A stretch of DNA of 64,000 nt. It comes from an uncultured Pelagibacteraceae bacterium. GTDB taxonomy: Bacteria; Pseudomonadota; Alphaproteobacteria; Pelagibacterales; Pelagibacteraceae. Location of the stretch: positions 1 to 64,000 of the forward strand of contig CACHFP010000005.1 in assembly GCA_902579115.1 (NCBI GenBank). The letters are read 5' to 3'. The notes below the pieces were generated by a model. The model had not been told where the DNA came from and searched no databases. It saw nothing but the letters and a program-made list of their open reading frames with translations. Shown piece after piece: positions 1 through 9,962 of this stretch (positions within the stretch are counted from its first letter, which is position 1; the number at the start of each line of letters is the position of its first letter). A program made the translations under genes and the position numbers.

Positions 1-589
1 GATTATAAAAGTCGATCAAATAAGACAGGATCTTTAATTTTGTTTCATTATTGACAATTACTTTAGTTTCAAGGCACCTTGATTTAATTGTTTCTAATAA
101 TGGCTTTGTTTTATTATTAATTAATATGAAATAATTCTTACTTGATGGTTCTTCTATTATCTTTAAAAGTGCATTTAAACTATTAATATTAAAAGTTTCA
201 ACATCGTCTAATATAATAAATCTTTTTGTGTCATTCATTGAGGATTTGAAAATTTTTTCTTTAAGTAATCGAATATCGTCAACTTTAATATTAATTAAAG
301 CAGAACCTTCAAGATAAATAGTATTAGGAAAAAAATTCTTTAAATATTGTTTATAAAAAACACTCTCTTGAGTAATAGAATATTTTTTTGAGTCATAATT
401 ATTTTTATCAAAGTAAAAATACATTAAATGATTTACTAATGTAGATTTGCCAATACCTTTTTCTCCTGAAAGCAATGAAACTTTCGGTAATTTATCATTA
501 ACGATAAGAAACTTTAAAAATTCAAAATGTTTTTCCATTCCAATTAATTTAGGAGTTTTTTTTGGATTAAATGTTTGTGCAATGTTCAT
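1..589 (-). CDS. holB: DNA polymerase III delta' subunit (HolB), 3' part cut by window edge
   Basis: Own translation from the ATG at 589: MNIAQTFNPKKTPKLIGMEKHFEFLKF...LLSGEKGIGKSTLVNHLMYFYFDKN...; Walker-A-like GEKGIGKST, ..LNALLKIIEEPS..; directly follows tmk. Confidence 0.85.
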   Translation of the reverse strand, partial: MNIAQTFNPKKTPKLIGMEKHFEFLKFLIVNDKLPKVSLLSGEKGIGKSTLVNHLMYFYFDKNNYDSKKYSITQESVFYKQYLKNFFPNTIYLEGSALINIKVDDIRLLKEKIFKSSMNDTKRFIILDDVETFNINSLNALLKIIEEPSSKNYFILINNKTKPLLETIKSRCLETKVIVNNETKLKILSYLIDFYN

Positions 590-1236
590 TTAATGCTTAG
601 ATATTTGCTTACAATTTTTGAGATTCTTTTTTCTAAAAGATCATTATCGCTAGAAGAGTCTAAAACAAAATAGTTTTTTTTATTTTTTGCTATTTTAAGA
701 AAAGATTTTTGAGCATTATTATAAAAGGATTGACTAAATTTGTCATATCTATTTTTTACTTTTCTTTTGGATAATCTTATCTTCGAAGATTTTAATGAAA
801 CTTTTAAAATAAAAGTCAAATTAGGCTTTAGACCATCAAGAATAGTTTTGTGAATATTTTGAATAAAGTTAGCTTTAACTTTTTTCCCTAAAACTTGATA
901 AGCTATTGTTGAGTCAATAAACCTATCACAAATTATAACCATCTTTTTTTTTAAGGCTGGTTTAATTTTAGTTTTTACATGCTCATTTCGTGCAGCTAAA
1001 TATAATAAAGTATCAGTATATTTATCAAATTTTTCTTTTTTATTTTTTTTGAAATAATCTTCAAGAATTAAATTACGAATTAATTCTGCACTTTTTGTAC
1101 CCCCTGGCTCTCTAGTTAAAATTGAGGGTATCTTTTTTTTTTTTAAAAAATTAAATAACTTTTGACTTTGATAAGATTTGCCGCAGCCTTCAATCCCTTC
1201 AAAGACAATAAAAAAAGGTTTTTTTTTATACATCAC
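586..1236 (-). CDS. tmk: Thymidylate kinase
   Basis: FIVFEGIEGCGKSYQSQ P-loop, TREPGGT, CDRFIDSTIAYQ motifs. Confidence 0.95.
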   Translation of the reverse strand: MMYKKKPFFIVFEGIEGCGKSYQSQKLFNFLKKKKIPSILTREPGGTKSAELIRNLILEDYFKKNKKEKFDKYTDTLLYLAARNEHVKTKIKPALKKKMVIICDRFIDSTIAYQVLGKKVKANFIQNIHKTILDGLKPNLTFILKVSLKSSKIRLSKRKVKNRYDKFSQSFYNNAQKSFLKIAKNKKNYFVLDSSSDNDLLEKRISKIVSKYLSIK

Positions 1237-2377
1237 CCCAAATTAAATAATTAATAGAGGTTATCAAGCTTTTTAAAAAATTAACCTTTTTTAAATCTTC
1301 CGCTGCATAAAGAGGAATAGATTTTATAATTTCATCTTTTTTTTGAATCACTAGTTCTGCTATTTTTTCTCCCTCATCAATGGGAGCTACTATTGGTCCA
1401 TCATATTTCAATGATACTTTTAAATGGCGTATATCTTTTTTATTTATTGTTACGTAGTAATTTTCTTTTGGAATAGCATTTAACTTATTTTTTTTTCCCA
1501 ACCATGTATCTAATTCAAATTTTGTGTTGTTTATATTTGAAACTTCGAAAGTATTAGAATTTCTGAATCCCCAATTTAAAAGTTTTAATGATTCGGAGCT
1601 TCTCAAATTTTTTGTTGGAAAACCCGATGCTACAGCAATTAGTCTTCTATCTTTTTTTTTCATAGAGCTAGCTAAAGAATATTTTTCAACTGCTAAATAT
1701 CCAGTTTTCACACCATCAACTCCTACATTTTTATAAAGAAGAGGGTTTCTATTACCTTGTTTGATAGGATCGCCCCCAGTTCTATCCCAAGTAAACGTCT
1801 TTTCTTTAAAAAGCTCATAGTAAACAGGATAGTTTTCAATTAGATATTTAGACATTATAGCTATATCTCTAACTGTTGAAATATTATCGGGATCATTTAT
1901 TCCAGATGAATTAGTAAAATTTGTCATACTCATTCCAATTTCAATAGCTTTTTCGTTCATCATTTCAGCAAAATTTTCTTCGGAGCCTGCTATGCCTTCA
2001 GCTAAAGCAACACAAGCATCATTACCAGAGGCAATAATAATACCTTTAAGTAAATCTTCAACGGATACTGTATCGTTAATCATAATAAACATTGATGAAT
2101 ATCCACTTTGCGAAAGTCTCCAAGCATTTTCTGATACAGTAAACATATCATCTAATGAAAGTTGATTTTTTTTCAACAAATCGAAAGCAACTATGGATGT
2201 CATAATTTTTGTCATTGATGCTGGATATATTTCTGTTTCAGGATCTAACTCGAAGAGAATCTCATCTGAATGATAATCCATAAGTATTGCTGTTCTCACA
2301 GTAATTTTAGGATTAGCTAAAACCGCAGATAAACTTAAATTAAATAAAAGAAATAAAACAAGTATTAATCTATTCAT
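1226..2377 (-). CDS. D-alanyl-D-alanine carboxypeptidase (PBP5/6 family)
   Basis: Signal peptide; SMTK (SxxK), SGN, KTG motifs. Confidence 0.93.
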   Translation of the reverse strand: MNRLILVLFLLFNLSLSAVLANPKITVRTAILMDYHSDEILFELDPETEIYPASMTKIMTSIVAFDLLKKNQLSLDDMFTVSENAWRLSQSGYSSMFIMINDTVSVEDLLKGIIIASGNDACVALAEGIAGSEENFAEMMNEKAIEIGMSMTNFTNSSGINDPDNISTVRDIAIMSKYLIENYPVYYELFKEKTFTWDRTGGDPIKQGNRNPLLYKNVGVDGVKTGYLAVEKYSLASSMKKKDRRLIAVASGFPTKNLRSSESLKLLNWGFRNSNTFEVSNINNTKFELDTWLGKKNKLNAIPKENYYVTINKKDIRHLKVSLKYDGPIVAPIDEGEKIAELVIQKKDEIIKSIPLYAAEDLKKVNFLKSLITSINYLIWGDV

Positions 2378-3107
2378 GTATTGTTATATCCAAATCTTCG
2401 AAACCAAAGTTTTTGAGTTGAATGTAATCATTTTTTACAGAATTGATAGTCTTATATGGTCCCGAAATAAGGTTGATTTCATTATTATTTTTTTTTTGAA
2501 TTTTAATTTTATTATTATCAAAATTAGGTATTTCTGTGGTGATTCTTTTTCTTAAAAAAGATGCAGAGTCTCTAGAGTAAAATGAGGCAATTAAAATAAA
2601 AATCTTGTTATCTTTTAATTTTTTCTTCTTGAGTTTATTTTTAGAAATATTCGAAATCTGAACAGAAGTAACTGGAGCGTTAGATAAAATTTTTTTTTCT
2701 TCATTAAATATTTTCGCTTTTTCTGCCACAAAAGATTTATTCTTTTTAATTTCTAAAATTTCTATTAAAGGTAAATCTTTATCAATATTTAATTCATTAG
2801 CAACTTTTTGAGTGATAATAATTTTATAAAAATCAGGGTATTTAATGCGTTTAGAATTTCTAACCACCACATAGTCGTTTGTTCTTGGATTAATAAGCTT
2901 TATCATAGTATTTACATTTAAGTTTTGATGCGAAATTTGAAGCATGGAATTATCTAATTTCCCTTTAATGACTTTATCATCTAAATCTCTTTCGTTATAT
3001 ATAAGTGCTAATCCTTTTGAGTTATACGGTGCTCTATTCTCAAGTCTGGTATAATTATTTGTACAAGAATAAACTAATATTAACAATATTATAAGATTAA
3101 ATTTCAT
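2370..3107 (-). CDS. RlpA-like lipoprotein with C-terminal SPOR-like domain, degenerate DPBB
   Basis: Lipobox LVYSC, GLALIYNE.., C-terminal ILIASFYSRDSASFLRKRI..GPYKTINS SPOR-like; between mltB and dac as in other alphaproteobacteria. Confidence 0.7.
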   Translation of the reverse strand: MKFNLIILLILVYSCTNNYTRLENRAPYNSKGLALIYNERDLDDKVIKGKLDNSMLQISHQNLNVNTMIKLINPRTNDYVVVRNSKRIKYPDFYKIIITQKVANELNIDKDLPLIEILEIKKNKSFVAEKAKIFNEEKKILSNAPVTSVQISNISKNKLKKKKLKDNKIFILIASFYSRDSASFLRKRITTEIPNFDNNKIKIQKKNNNEINLISGPYKTINSVKNDYIQLKNFGFEDLDITIHE

Positions 3108-4110
3108 TTTTAAAATTATCTTTTAAAGTGCAAACTGCCAATGCGAATCTTAATGACCTATTCCATTTTAAAATTTTCTCGTAATTTTCAAAAACGATGT
3201 ATGCTGGTTTATAAGTTTCCGCACCAGGTATAATATCTTTGTCTGGTATTATTATTGCTGAATTTAAATTATTTTCTAAATTCAATTCATTACCACCATC
3301 AATATATTTTAAAAAGAATTTAACTTTTTTTTTATTTTTAATATTTCTTGCAGACGAATTTAGATATTTTCCTGGGATATTATCACGTAAATTAATTTTA
3401 ATGAAACAAGGCTGATTTTTCTTCCAACCGATCTTTTTTAAATAGTTTGCCGCAGAGGCGAAAGAGTCTTCCGTTTTTTTTAATTCAATTGTTTTATTCT
3501 TATTATAGTCTATTGCATAATCTTTTATTGTTCTAGGCATAAATTGGAAATTTCCGAATGCTCCCGCCCAAGATCCAAAAAGGATATCTTTTTTAACAAT
3601 TTCTTTATCGACTAGATTTAGAAGAATTAATAACTCTTTTGTAAAAAAATCACTTCTTCTTTTATCAAAACTTAAGGTTGCTAAAGAGGAAATGATGTCC
3701 ATTTTTCCAAGATATTTGCCGAAATTAGTTTCTATACCCATTAAGGCAAGTAAAAGTTCTTTTTCGACACCAAATTCTTTCTCTACTTTATCAATAATTA
3801 ACTTTTCTTTTTTGTAAAGTCTTAAACCTTCTTTAATTTTTTTTCTAGACGATCTTTTTTTTATGTAAGTGAAAGTATCTTCGTAAAACTCAGGTTGAAA
3901 ACGGTCATACTCAATTACTTTTGGTAAAAACTTTGCATTTGACATTACATCATCGACTACTTTTTTTGAAATACCTGAATTGACAGCTTTAATTTTGAAA
4001 TTATAAAGCCAGGAGTTAAAATCGGGCTCTGCTGCATTAGATAATGCGTGAAATAAAATATTGAATGTTAAAATTAAAGCAAAAATTTTTGACATTTTAC
4101 TAATTATCAT
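3097..4110 (-). CDS. Lytic murein transglycosylase (MltB family)
   Basis: ALMGIETNFGKYLGKMD, GSWAGAFGNFQFMPRTIKDYAIDYN motifs. Confidence 0.9.
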   Translation of the reverse strand: MIISKMSKIFALILTFNILFHALSNAAEPDFNSWLYNFKIKAVNSGISKKVVDDVMSNAKFLPKVIEYDRFQPEFYEDTFTYIKKRSSRKKIKEGLRLYKKEKLIIDKVEKEFGVEKELLLALMGIETNFGKYLGKMDIISSLATLSFDKRRSDFFTKELLILLNLVDKEIVKKDILFGSWAGAFGNFQFMPRTIKDYAIDYNKNKTIELKKTEDSFASAANYLKKIGWKKNQPCFIKINLRDNIPGKYLNSSARNIKNKKKVKFFLKYIDGGNELNLENNLNSAIIIPDKDIIPGAETYKPAYIVFENYEKILKWNRSLRFALAVCTLKDNFKNEI

Positions 4111-4203
4111 ATTTGTTATTCATTAACTAGTAGAAGATAATTGATACTTAATTATTGTTATTTGGGTACTTTGATAGTAATAAATAATACTATTTTAACT
4201 TGT

Positions 4204-4293
4204 GGAGAGGTGGCTGAGCGGTTGAAAGCACTGGTCTTGAAAACCAGCAACGGGGCAACTCGTTCGTGGGTTCGAATCCCACCCTCTCCGCCA
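4204..4293 (+). tRNA. tRNA-Ser(UGA)
   Basis: GGAGAGG acceptor pairing with CCTCTCC, long variable arm, anticodon loop CTTGAAA, GTTCGAAT T-loop, encoded CCA. Confidence 0.97.
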
Positions 4294-4551
4294 TTATACT
4301 TTAAAGTTTTTGAAAATTTTTGAAATATTATTTTTATCTATATTTTTAGTTGAAATATTAAAATTATAGAAATTAGCAATAACTTCATCCTCAAAATCTA
4401 AAAATTTTTCAAGTTCATAAAGCATATCTTGATCAAACCCGTTAATATATTTTTTTACAAAACTACTAAGTAAAATATCCATTTCTTTAGTGCCTCTATA
4501 TGAGGCTCTATAAAGTAATTTTTTTTTAAAAATATCTGATTTATCAGGCAT
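4294..4551 (-). CDS. sdhE: Succinate dehydrogenase assembly factor 2 (SdhE/DUF339 family)
   Basis: KKLLYRASYRGTKEMDILLSSFVKKYI: RxxxRGxxExD motif, 85 aa. Confidence 0.85.
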   Translation of the reverse strand: MPDKSDIFKKKLLYRASYRGTKEMDILLSSFVKKYINGFDQDMLYELEKFLDFEDEVIANFYNFNISTKNIDKNNISKIFKNFKV

Positions 4552-4572
4552 AAATATATTATATATTAATTA

Positions 4573-6624
4573 ATGAGTTTAATAAAAAAAGATTTCATCT
4601 TTAATGACATTAAAAAGCTAAAAGGTATTGGGCAACAACTGTCTAAGTACCTAAAAAAAAGAAAAATAGAAAAAATCAAAGATATATTACTTAATCTTCC
4701 TTACTCTGAAACTGATAGATCCGAAGTTTTTAACATTAATAAAATAGAGATCGGTAAAGTACAAACTGTCAAGGTTTTAGTAAAAAAATTAGTGTTTCCT
4801 CGATTAAGAAACTTACCAAATAAAATTATTTGCCAAGATGAAACTGGAGAAATTGATATTGTTTATTTTAACAGTCGTGAGGGATACTTAAGGAAACTAT
4901 TTCCTGTCAATAAATGGGTTATAATAAGTGGTAAAATAAGTTTTTTTAAAAACAAATTCCAAATTACTAACCCAGATTATGCAACTTCTTTAGAGAATCA
5001 AGACTATGTAACTCAAAATATAAAAAAATATAAATTAACAAAAGGCATAAATGAAAAAAAATATAGATCAATTAGTGAACAAGTAATAAAAGATTTACCG
5101 GAAATAGATGATTGGTTAGATAAAAATTTTATCCAGAAAAATCATTTATTGGGATGGAACGATTGTATTAATAGATTGCACAAAACTAGTGATGGTAAAG
5201 ATCATAATTCTAATAGTTTTCGTAGATTAGTATTTGATGAAATATGTGCGAATTTTTTAACGTTATCAAAAAATCGAAAAAGAATTAGAATAAAAAAAAC
5301 TAAGAAATATTTTGAAAAAAAATTATCTAATGAAATTCTAAACAAATTGCCTTTCAAACTTACAAGTTCTCAAAAAAAAGTACTTGAAGAAATAAATAAT
5401 GACTTACGAAATGACAAACGAATGTTTAGAATAATTCAAGGAGATGTTGGGTCAGGAAAAACAATCGTATCCCTTCTCTCAGCAGCAAATGTTATAGAAA
5501 ATAAATACCAATGCGCATTTATGGGTCCAACTGAAATTTTAGCAACTCAACACTATAATTTAGCAAAAAAGATTTTTAACTCAAAACTTAAAATTGAGTT
5601 TCTATCAGGTAAGACTGAAGGAAAAAAAAGAAAAGAAATCATTGATAATTTAAATAATGGAAAAATTGATATTTTATTCGGAACTCATGCATTATTCCAA
5701 AAAAAAATTAATTTTAAGAAACTGGGGTACGTAATTATTGATGAACAACATAAATTTGGCGTAAAACAAAGATCCGACCTAGCGAAAAAAGGCGGGAGTA
5801 ATTGTGATGTATTGTTGATGTCCGCTACACCTATACCTCGTACTATGATGATGTCTTTATATGGAGATATGGATATTTCTAAAATAACTGAAAAACCCAA
5901 AAATAGAAAAAAAATTATCACGCTAAGTAAACCTGAAAAAAAAATTAATGAACTTTGGCCTTATATAAAAAAGCAAATTAATTTGAAAAATCAAATTTTT
6001 TGGGTATGTCCTTTAATTGAAGAGTCAAATTTTTTAGATTATTCATCTGCAAAAAAGAAATTCGATTTGATAAATAAAAAGTTTCCAAAACACGTCGGAC
6101 TTATACATGGTGGACTTGATAAAAGTAAAAAAGATGCTGTTCTAAAAAATTTTTTAAGTAAAAAAATATCAGTTCTTGTATCGACAACAGTAATTGAGGT
6201 AGGAATTGATTTTCCTAATGCAAATTTAATTATAATAGAAAATGCTAATAAATTTGGATTAGCCCAACTTCATCAATTAAGAGGAAGAGTTGGAAGGGGT
6301 GATAAACAAGGAGTCTGTATATTATTATTCAAAGATGGATTAAGCAAAAATGCAGTGAAACGTATAAAAATTTTAAAGGACTCAGATGATGGTTTTTTTA
6401 TAGCAGAAGAAGATTTGAAACTCAGAGGTTTTGGTGATTTAACAGGATTTCAGCAAAGTGGTATCAAAAATTTTCGATTTGCAAATCCAATATATCATAA
6501 TGATTTATTTGAATTGGCTGAAAAATATTTTTATGAAATTCAACATAATATTAATGATGAAAAATACAATTTTCTATTAAAGTTTTTTGATAAAGCTGAG
6601 ATAATTAATATTAATAATGATTAA
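4573..6624 (+). CDS. recG: ATP-dependent DNA helicase RecG
   Basis: QGDVGSGKTIVSLL, DEQHKFGVKQR, MSATPIPRTMMMSLYGDMD, HQLRGRVGRG. Confidence 0.96.
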   Translation: MSLIKKDFIFNDIKKLKGIGQQLSKYLKKRKIEKIKDILLNLPYSETDRSEVFNINKIEIGKVQTVKVLVKKLVFPRLRNLPNKIICQDETGEIDIVYFNSREGYLRKLFPVNKWVIISGKISFFKNKFQITNPDYATSLENQDYVTQNIKKYKLTKGINEKKYRSISEQVIKDLPEIDDWLDKNFIQKNHLLGWNDCINRLHKTSDGKDHNSNSFRRLVFDEICANFLTLSKNRKRIRIKKTKKYFEKKLSNEILNKLPFKLTSSQKKVLEEINNDLRNDKRMFRIIQGDVGSGKTIVSLLSAANVIENKYQCAFMGPTEILATQHYNLAKKIFNSKLKIEFLSGKTEGKKRKEIIDNLNNGKIDILFGTHALFQKKINFKKLGYVIIDEQHKFGVKQRSDLAKKGGSNCDVLLMSATPIPRTMMMSLYGDMDISKITEKPKNRKKIITLSKPEKKINELWPYIKKQINLKNQIFWVCPLIEESNFLDYSSAKKKFDLINKKFPKHVGLIHGGLDKSKKDAVLKNFLSKKISVLVSTTVIEVGIDFPNANLIIIENANKFGLAQLHQLRGRVGRGDKQGVCILLFKDGLSKNAVKRIKILKDSDDGFFIAEEDLKLRGFGDLTGFQQSGIKNFRFANPIYHNDLFELAEKYFYEIQHNINDEKYNFLLKFFDKAEIININND

Positions 6625-7235
6625 CTGATATTTGTAGTGCCAGCAGAAACTATAAATTTAGATGCTTGCTCAAACGATACATCCAAAAATATTAAATCAT
6701 TTTTAGGAACCATTAATAGAAAACCGCTTGTAGGATTAGGAGTTGTGGGAACGAAAACATTTACCAAATCTTGATTTATTTTTTCTTTAATTATTCCCTC
6801 ATTTTCTTTTGTAGCAAAACCAACGGCCCATACTCCTTTTCTTGGGTATTCTAATAATACTACACTTTTTTGTTTGTTTTGATTGTTTGTAAAACTTTCT
6901 GTCATTTGACCAATTGCAGAATAAATTGTTCTTAAAATTGGTATTTTTTTTAAAATCTTATTAAAGTACTCAAAAAATTTCTTCCCTATGAAAGATAATG
7001 ATATCCAACCAACAAAAGTTATAAAAACTAAAGCTATTAGGATTTCAACTCCTGGAATGTTGAACGGTAAATAATTATTAGGATTTATTTCTTTTGGAAT
7101 TATTTTGCTTGAAAATTTTATAATGAATAATGTAAGATATAATGTTATTCCAATAGGTATTAAAACAACTATTCCTGCAATAAAATTATTTCTAAGTTTG
7201 CTAAATATTGATTTTTTATTTAAATTCTGTGACAT
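6621..7235 (-). CDS. DUF502 family membrane protein
   Basis: LRNNFIAGIVVLIPIGITLYL, PILRTIYSAIGQM, VFVPTTPNPTSGFLLMVP signature. Confidence 0.85.
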   Translation of the reverse strand: MSQNLNKKSIFSKLRNNFIAGIVVLIPIGITLYLTLFIIKFSSKIIPKEINPNNYLPFNIPGVEILIALVFITFVGWISLSFIGKKFFEYFNKILKKIPILRTIYSAIGQMTESFTNNQNKQKSVVLLEYPRKGVWAVGFATKENEGIIKEKINQDLVNVFVPTTPNPTSGFLLMVPKNDLIFLDVSFEQASKFIVSAGTTNIS

Positions 7236-7327
7236 TTTTTACGTATAACTAGAGTAAATTATGAAAATTATTATTAATATAAAAATTGCAATTAGTAATT
7301 TATTATTTAAAATCATGAATCTACAAT

Positions 7328-8161
7328 ATGTATAACATAAACAGACGAAAATTTCTTGGCTTATTTGGATGTGGTTGTTGCTCTGTGTTATTGCCATCAT
7401 GCACAACTGTACCAATCACCGAGAGAAGGCAATTAAGTATAATTCCAGAAGCTAAGATAAACATGCAGGCAGCCGCTGCATATGAAAATTTTCGAAAAAA
7501 AACAAAACTGATTACTAAAGGATCTCAGCTTGAAGAAGTAAGATCTATTGGGAAAAAAATGGAGAATGCTGTTAGTGCATTTTTTTTAAACAAGGGCAAG
7601 GAAGATCCGACCAAAAATTTTGGGTGGGATTATATATTGGTTGATAATGATAAAGTCGTTAATGCTTGGTGTATGCCGGGAGGCAAAATTGCTGTTTATA
7701 CTGGCCTTCTCAAGATTACTAGAAACATTGATGCTTTGTCTATTGTCATGGGACACGAGATTGCACATGCAGTTGCTAGACATTCAATTGAAAGAGCTAG
7801 TCATGCAATGACTCTGAATCTTGGAACAACGGTTGCTGATATATTCTTGGGAGGAGCTATTAACAGAACTAGAAATACTGTTGGACAAAATACAGGTTTA
7901 GATATTTTTCAGTTAGGAATAATGAATCCATTTGGAAGGAAACAAGAAACAGAAGCTGATTATTTAGGATTAATTTTTTCTTCTCTATCAGGATACGATA
8001 TTAGGGAGTCTGTTAAATTATGGGAGAGAATGGCTGAAAAAAAGAAAGGTAAAGAGGCTCCAGTATTTTTAAGCACACATCCAAGTAGTAAAAAAAGGAT
8101 TGAAAATTTAAAAGGCTGGGTAAAAGAAGTAATGATTGATTATCCACCAATTAAAGTCTAA
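7328..8161 (+). CDS. M48 family metalloprotease, putative Tat-targeted lipoprotein
   Basis: RRKFLG Tat-like motif followed by LLPSC lipobox; HEIAHAVARH zinc motif; ETEADYLG. Confidence 0.9.
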   Translation: MYNINRRKFLGLFGCGCCSVLLPSCTTVPITERRQLSIIPEAKINMQAAAAYENFRKKTKLITKGSQLEEVRSIGKKMENAVSAFFLNKGKEDPTKNFGWDYILVDNDKVVNAWCMPGGKIAVYTGLLKITRNIDALSIVMGHEIAHAVARHSIERASHAMTLNLGTTVADIFLGGAINRTRNTVGQNTGLDIFQLGIMNPFGRKQETEADYLGLIFSSLSGYDIRESVKLWERMAEKKKGKEAPVFLSTHPSSKKRIENLKGWVKEVMIDYPPIKV

Positions 8162-8166
8162 GTAAT

Positions 8167-8242
8167 TGGTGAGCCCTGATGGACTCGAACCATCGACACC
8201 CTCCTTAAAAGGGAGGTGCTCTACCAACTGAGCTAAGGGCCC
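8167..8242 (-). tRNA. tRNA-Lys(UUU)
   Basis: Reverse complement GGGCCCTTAGCTCAGTTGGTAGAGCACCTCCCTTTTAAGGAGGGTGTCGATGGTTCGAGTCCATCAGGGCTCACCA; anticodon TTT. Confidence 0.97.
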
Positions 8243-8286
8243 TTAGAAACGCTCTTTTATATTCTAATTACCTTAAATTCAAATAA

Positions 8287-9402
8287 TTATTTGAGCAATT
8301 TTATGTATTTTTCATAAAAAACATCAAATGTTCCATTTTTAATATTTTTCCTAATTTCCCGCATAAATTGTTGATAAAAATATACATTATGTAAGGAAAT
8401 TAACATGGAAGCGAGCATTTCATTAGATTTTATTAAATGATTCAAATAGCTTTTTGAGTATTTATTTAAATTTCTAATCTCACATTTTGGATCTAGCGGC
8501 ATCTTGTCATTCTGAAATTTTGCGTTTTTAAGATTTAATTTGCCTTCCCATGTAAATGCCAAACCTGTCCTTCCTGATCTTGTAGGCATAACACAGTCAA
8601 ACATATCAATACCCTCTCTTACCGCTCCAAGAATGTCTGAAGGTGTGCCCACACCCATTAGATACCTCGGTTTACTATCTGGGAATAAATTTGTAGTCTC
8701 TTTTAAAATTTTAAACATTTCATTTTGTTTTTCTCCTACTGCTAACCCACCCATAGCATAACCATCAAAACCAATTTTTTTTAATTTGCTTAGACTTTCT
8801 TCTCTTAAATCCCTGTATAAGCCGCCTTGTACAATACCAAATAATGCCTTGGATTTATTATTTCCAAATTCAGTTTTGCTTCTTTTAGCCCACTCTGTTG
8901 ATACATCTATTGCCTTAGAGATAATTTTTTTATCTTTGGTCAATTTCGGACATTCATCTAGCACCATCATAATATCTGAGTTTATTGCCTTTTGTACTTG
9001 TATGCTTTTTTCTGGACTTAAAATTATCTTTTTACCATCTAGATGGGATTTAAAAATTGCTCCTAGTTTTAAATCAATCTTATTAAATTTTGATAAAGAC
9101 ATTATTTGATAGCCCCCTGAATCAGTTAGTATGGGTTTTGGCCAATTAATAAATTTATGTAAACCATTAAATTTTCTTAAAATTTCAATATTTGGTCTTA
9201 ATAATAAGTGATAGGTATTACCGAGAATAATTTGAGTATTTGTATCTAAAATATCATCTAAGAATACTCCTTTGACAGATCCCTGAGTACCAACAGGCAT
9301 AAAAGCAGGTGTATCTATATTTCCTCTAGGTGTTTTTATAATACCTAATCTTGCTTTTCCACTTTGAGTTATTAACTCAAAAGAAAATTTATTTTCTAAC
9401 AT
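8287..9402 (-). CDS. tgt: Queuine tRNA-ribosyltransferase
   Basis: DTPAFMPVGTQGSVKG, LTDSGGYQIMS, GGLAVGE, FDCVMPTRSGRTG. Confidence 0.96.
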   Translation of the reverse strand: MLENKFSFELITQSGKARLGIIKTPRGNIDTPAFMPVGTQGSVKGVFLDDILDTNTQIILGNTYHLLLRPNIEILRKFNGLHKFINWPKPILTDSGGYQIMSLSKFNKIDLKLGAIFKSHLDGKKIILSPEKSIQVQKAINSDIMMVLDECPKLTKDKKIISKAIDVSTEWAKRSKTEFGNNKSKALFGIVQGGLYRDLREESLSKLKKIGFDGYAMGGLAVGEKQNEMFKILKETTNLFPDSKPRYLMGVGTPSDILGAVREGIDMFDCVMPTRSGRTGLAFTWEGKLNLKNAKFQNDKMPLDPKCEIRNLNKYSKSYLNHLIKSNEMLASMLISLHNVYFYQQFMREIRKNIKNGTFDVFYEKYIKLLK

Positions 9403-9404
9403 CC

Positions 9405-9962
9405 TTATTTAGATTTGAGAGAAATTATTTTGTCTGGATTTGGAACAGCTCCGGTTCTTGGGTCTCCCTTTTTGATCATATCAACATATTCCATTCCTTT
9501 TATGACTTTTCCAAAAACTGAATATTGTCTATCTAAATGAGGAGCTGAGTCAAAACAGATAAAAAATTGACTGTTGGCGCTATCAGGATCTGCGGATCTA
9601 GCTGCTGATAAAATCCCACGTGTATGAGCGACCCCTGTGAATTCTGCTTTAAGATTTGGTAAGTCTGAGCCTCCAGTTCCTGCTAAGGATAGATTAAAAT
9701 TAGAATTATTTGTATTACCAAACTTTACGTCCCCTGTTTGGGCCATAAATCCCTCTATTACTCTATGAAAAACAACACCATCGTATTTTCCACTTTCAGC
9801 TAATTCTTTAAATCTTTTAACATGATTAGGCGCCTTATCAGGAAATAATTGAATTTCAACTTCTCCATAAGATAATTTTAAAATCATAATATTTTTTTGT
9901 GCAAAGGTTTTAGTAGTTAGTAAACTAAAAAATATTATAAATAAATAGATAAAATTTTTCAT
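9405..9962 (-). CDS. Cyclophilin-type peptidyl-prolyl cis-trans isomerase, exported
   Basis: Signal peptide; FHRVIEGFMAQTGD, SANSQFFICFDSAPHLDRQYSVFGKV. Confidence 0.95.
   Translation of the reverse strand: MKNFIYLFIIFFSLLTTKTFAQKNIMILKLSYGEVEIQLFPDKAPNHVKRFKELAESGKYDGVVFHRVIEGFMAQTGDVKFGNTNNSNFNLSLAGTGGSDLPNLKAEFTGVAHTRGILSAARSADPDSANSQFFICFDSAPHLDRQYSVFGKVIKGMEYVDMIKKGDPRTGAVPNPDKIISLKSK

Noticed and set aside
4141-4323. 60-aa plus-strand ORF
   Set aside because: Spans tRNA-Ser(UGA); translation of tRNA sequence, not a gene.
7586-7811. 63-65 aa ORFs within the M48 protease gene on both strands
   Set aside because: Embedded in a strongly supported coding frame; no independent evidence.
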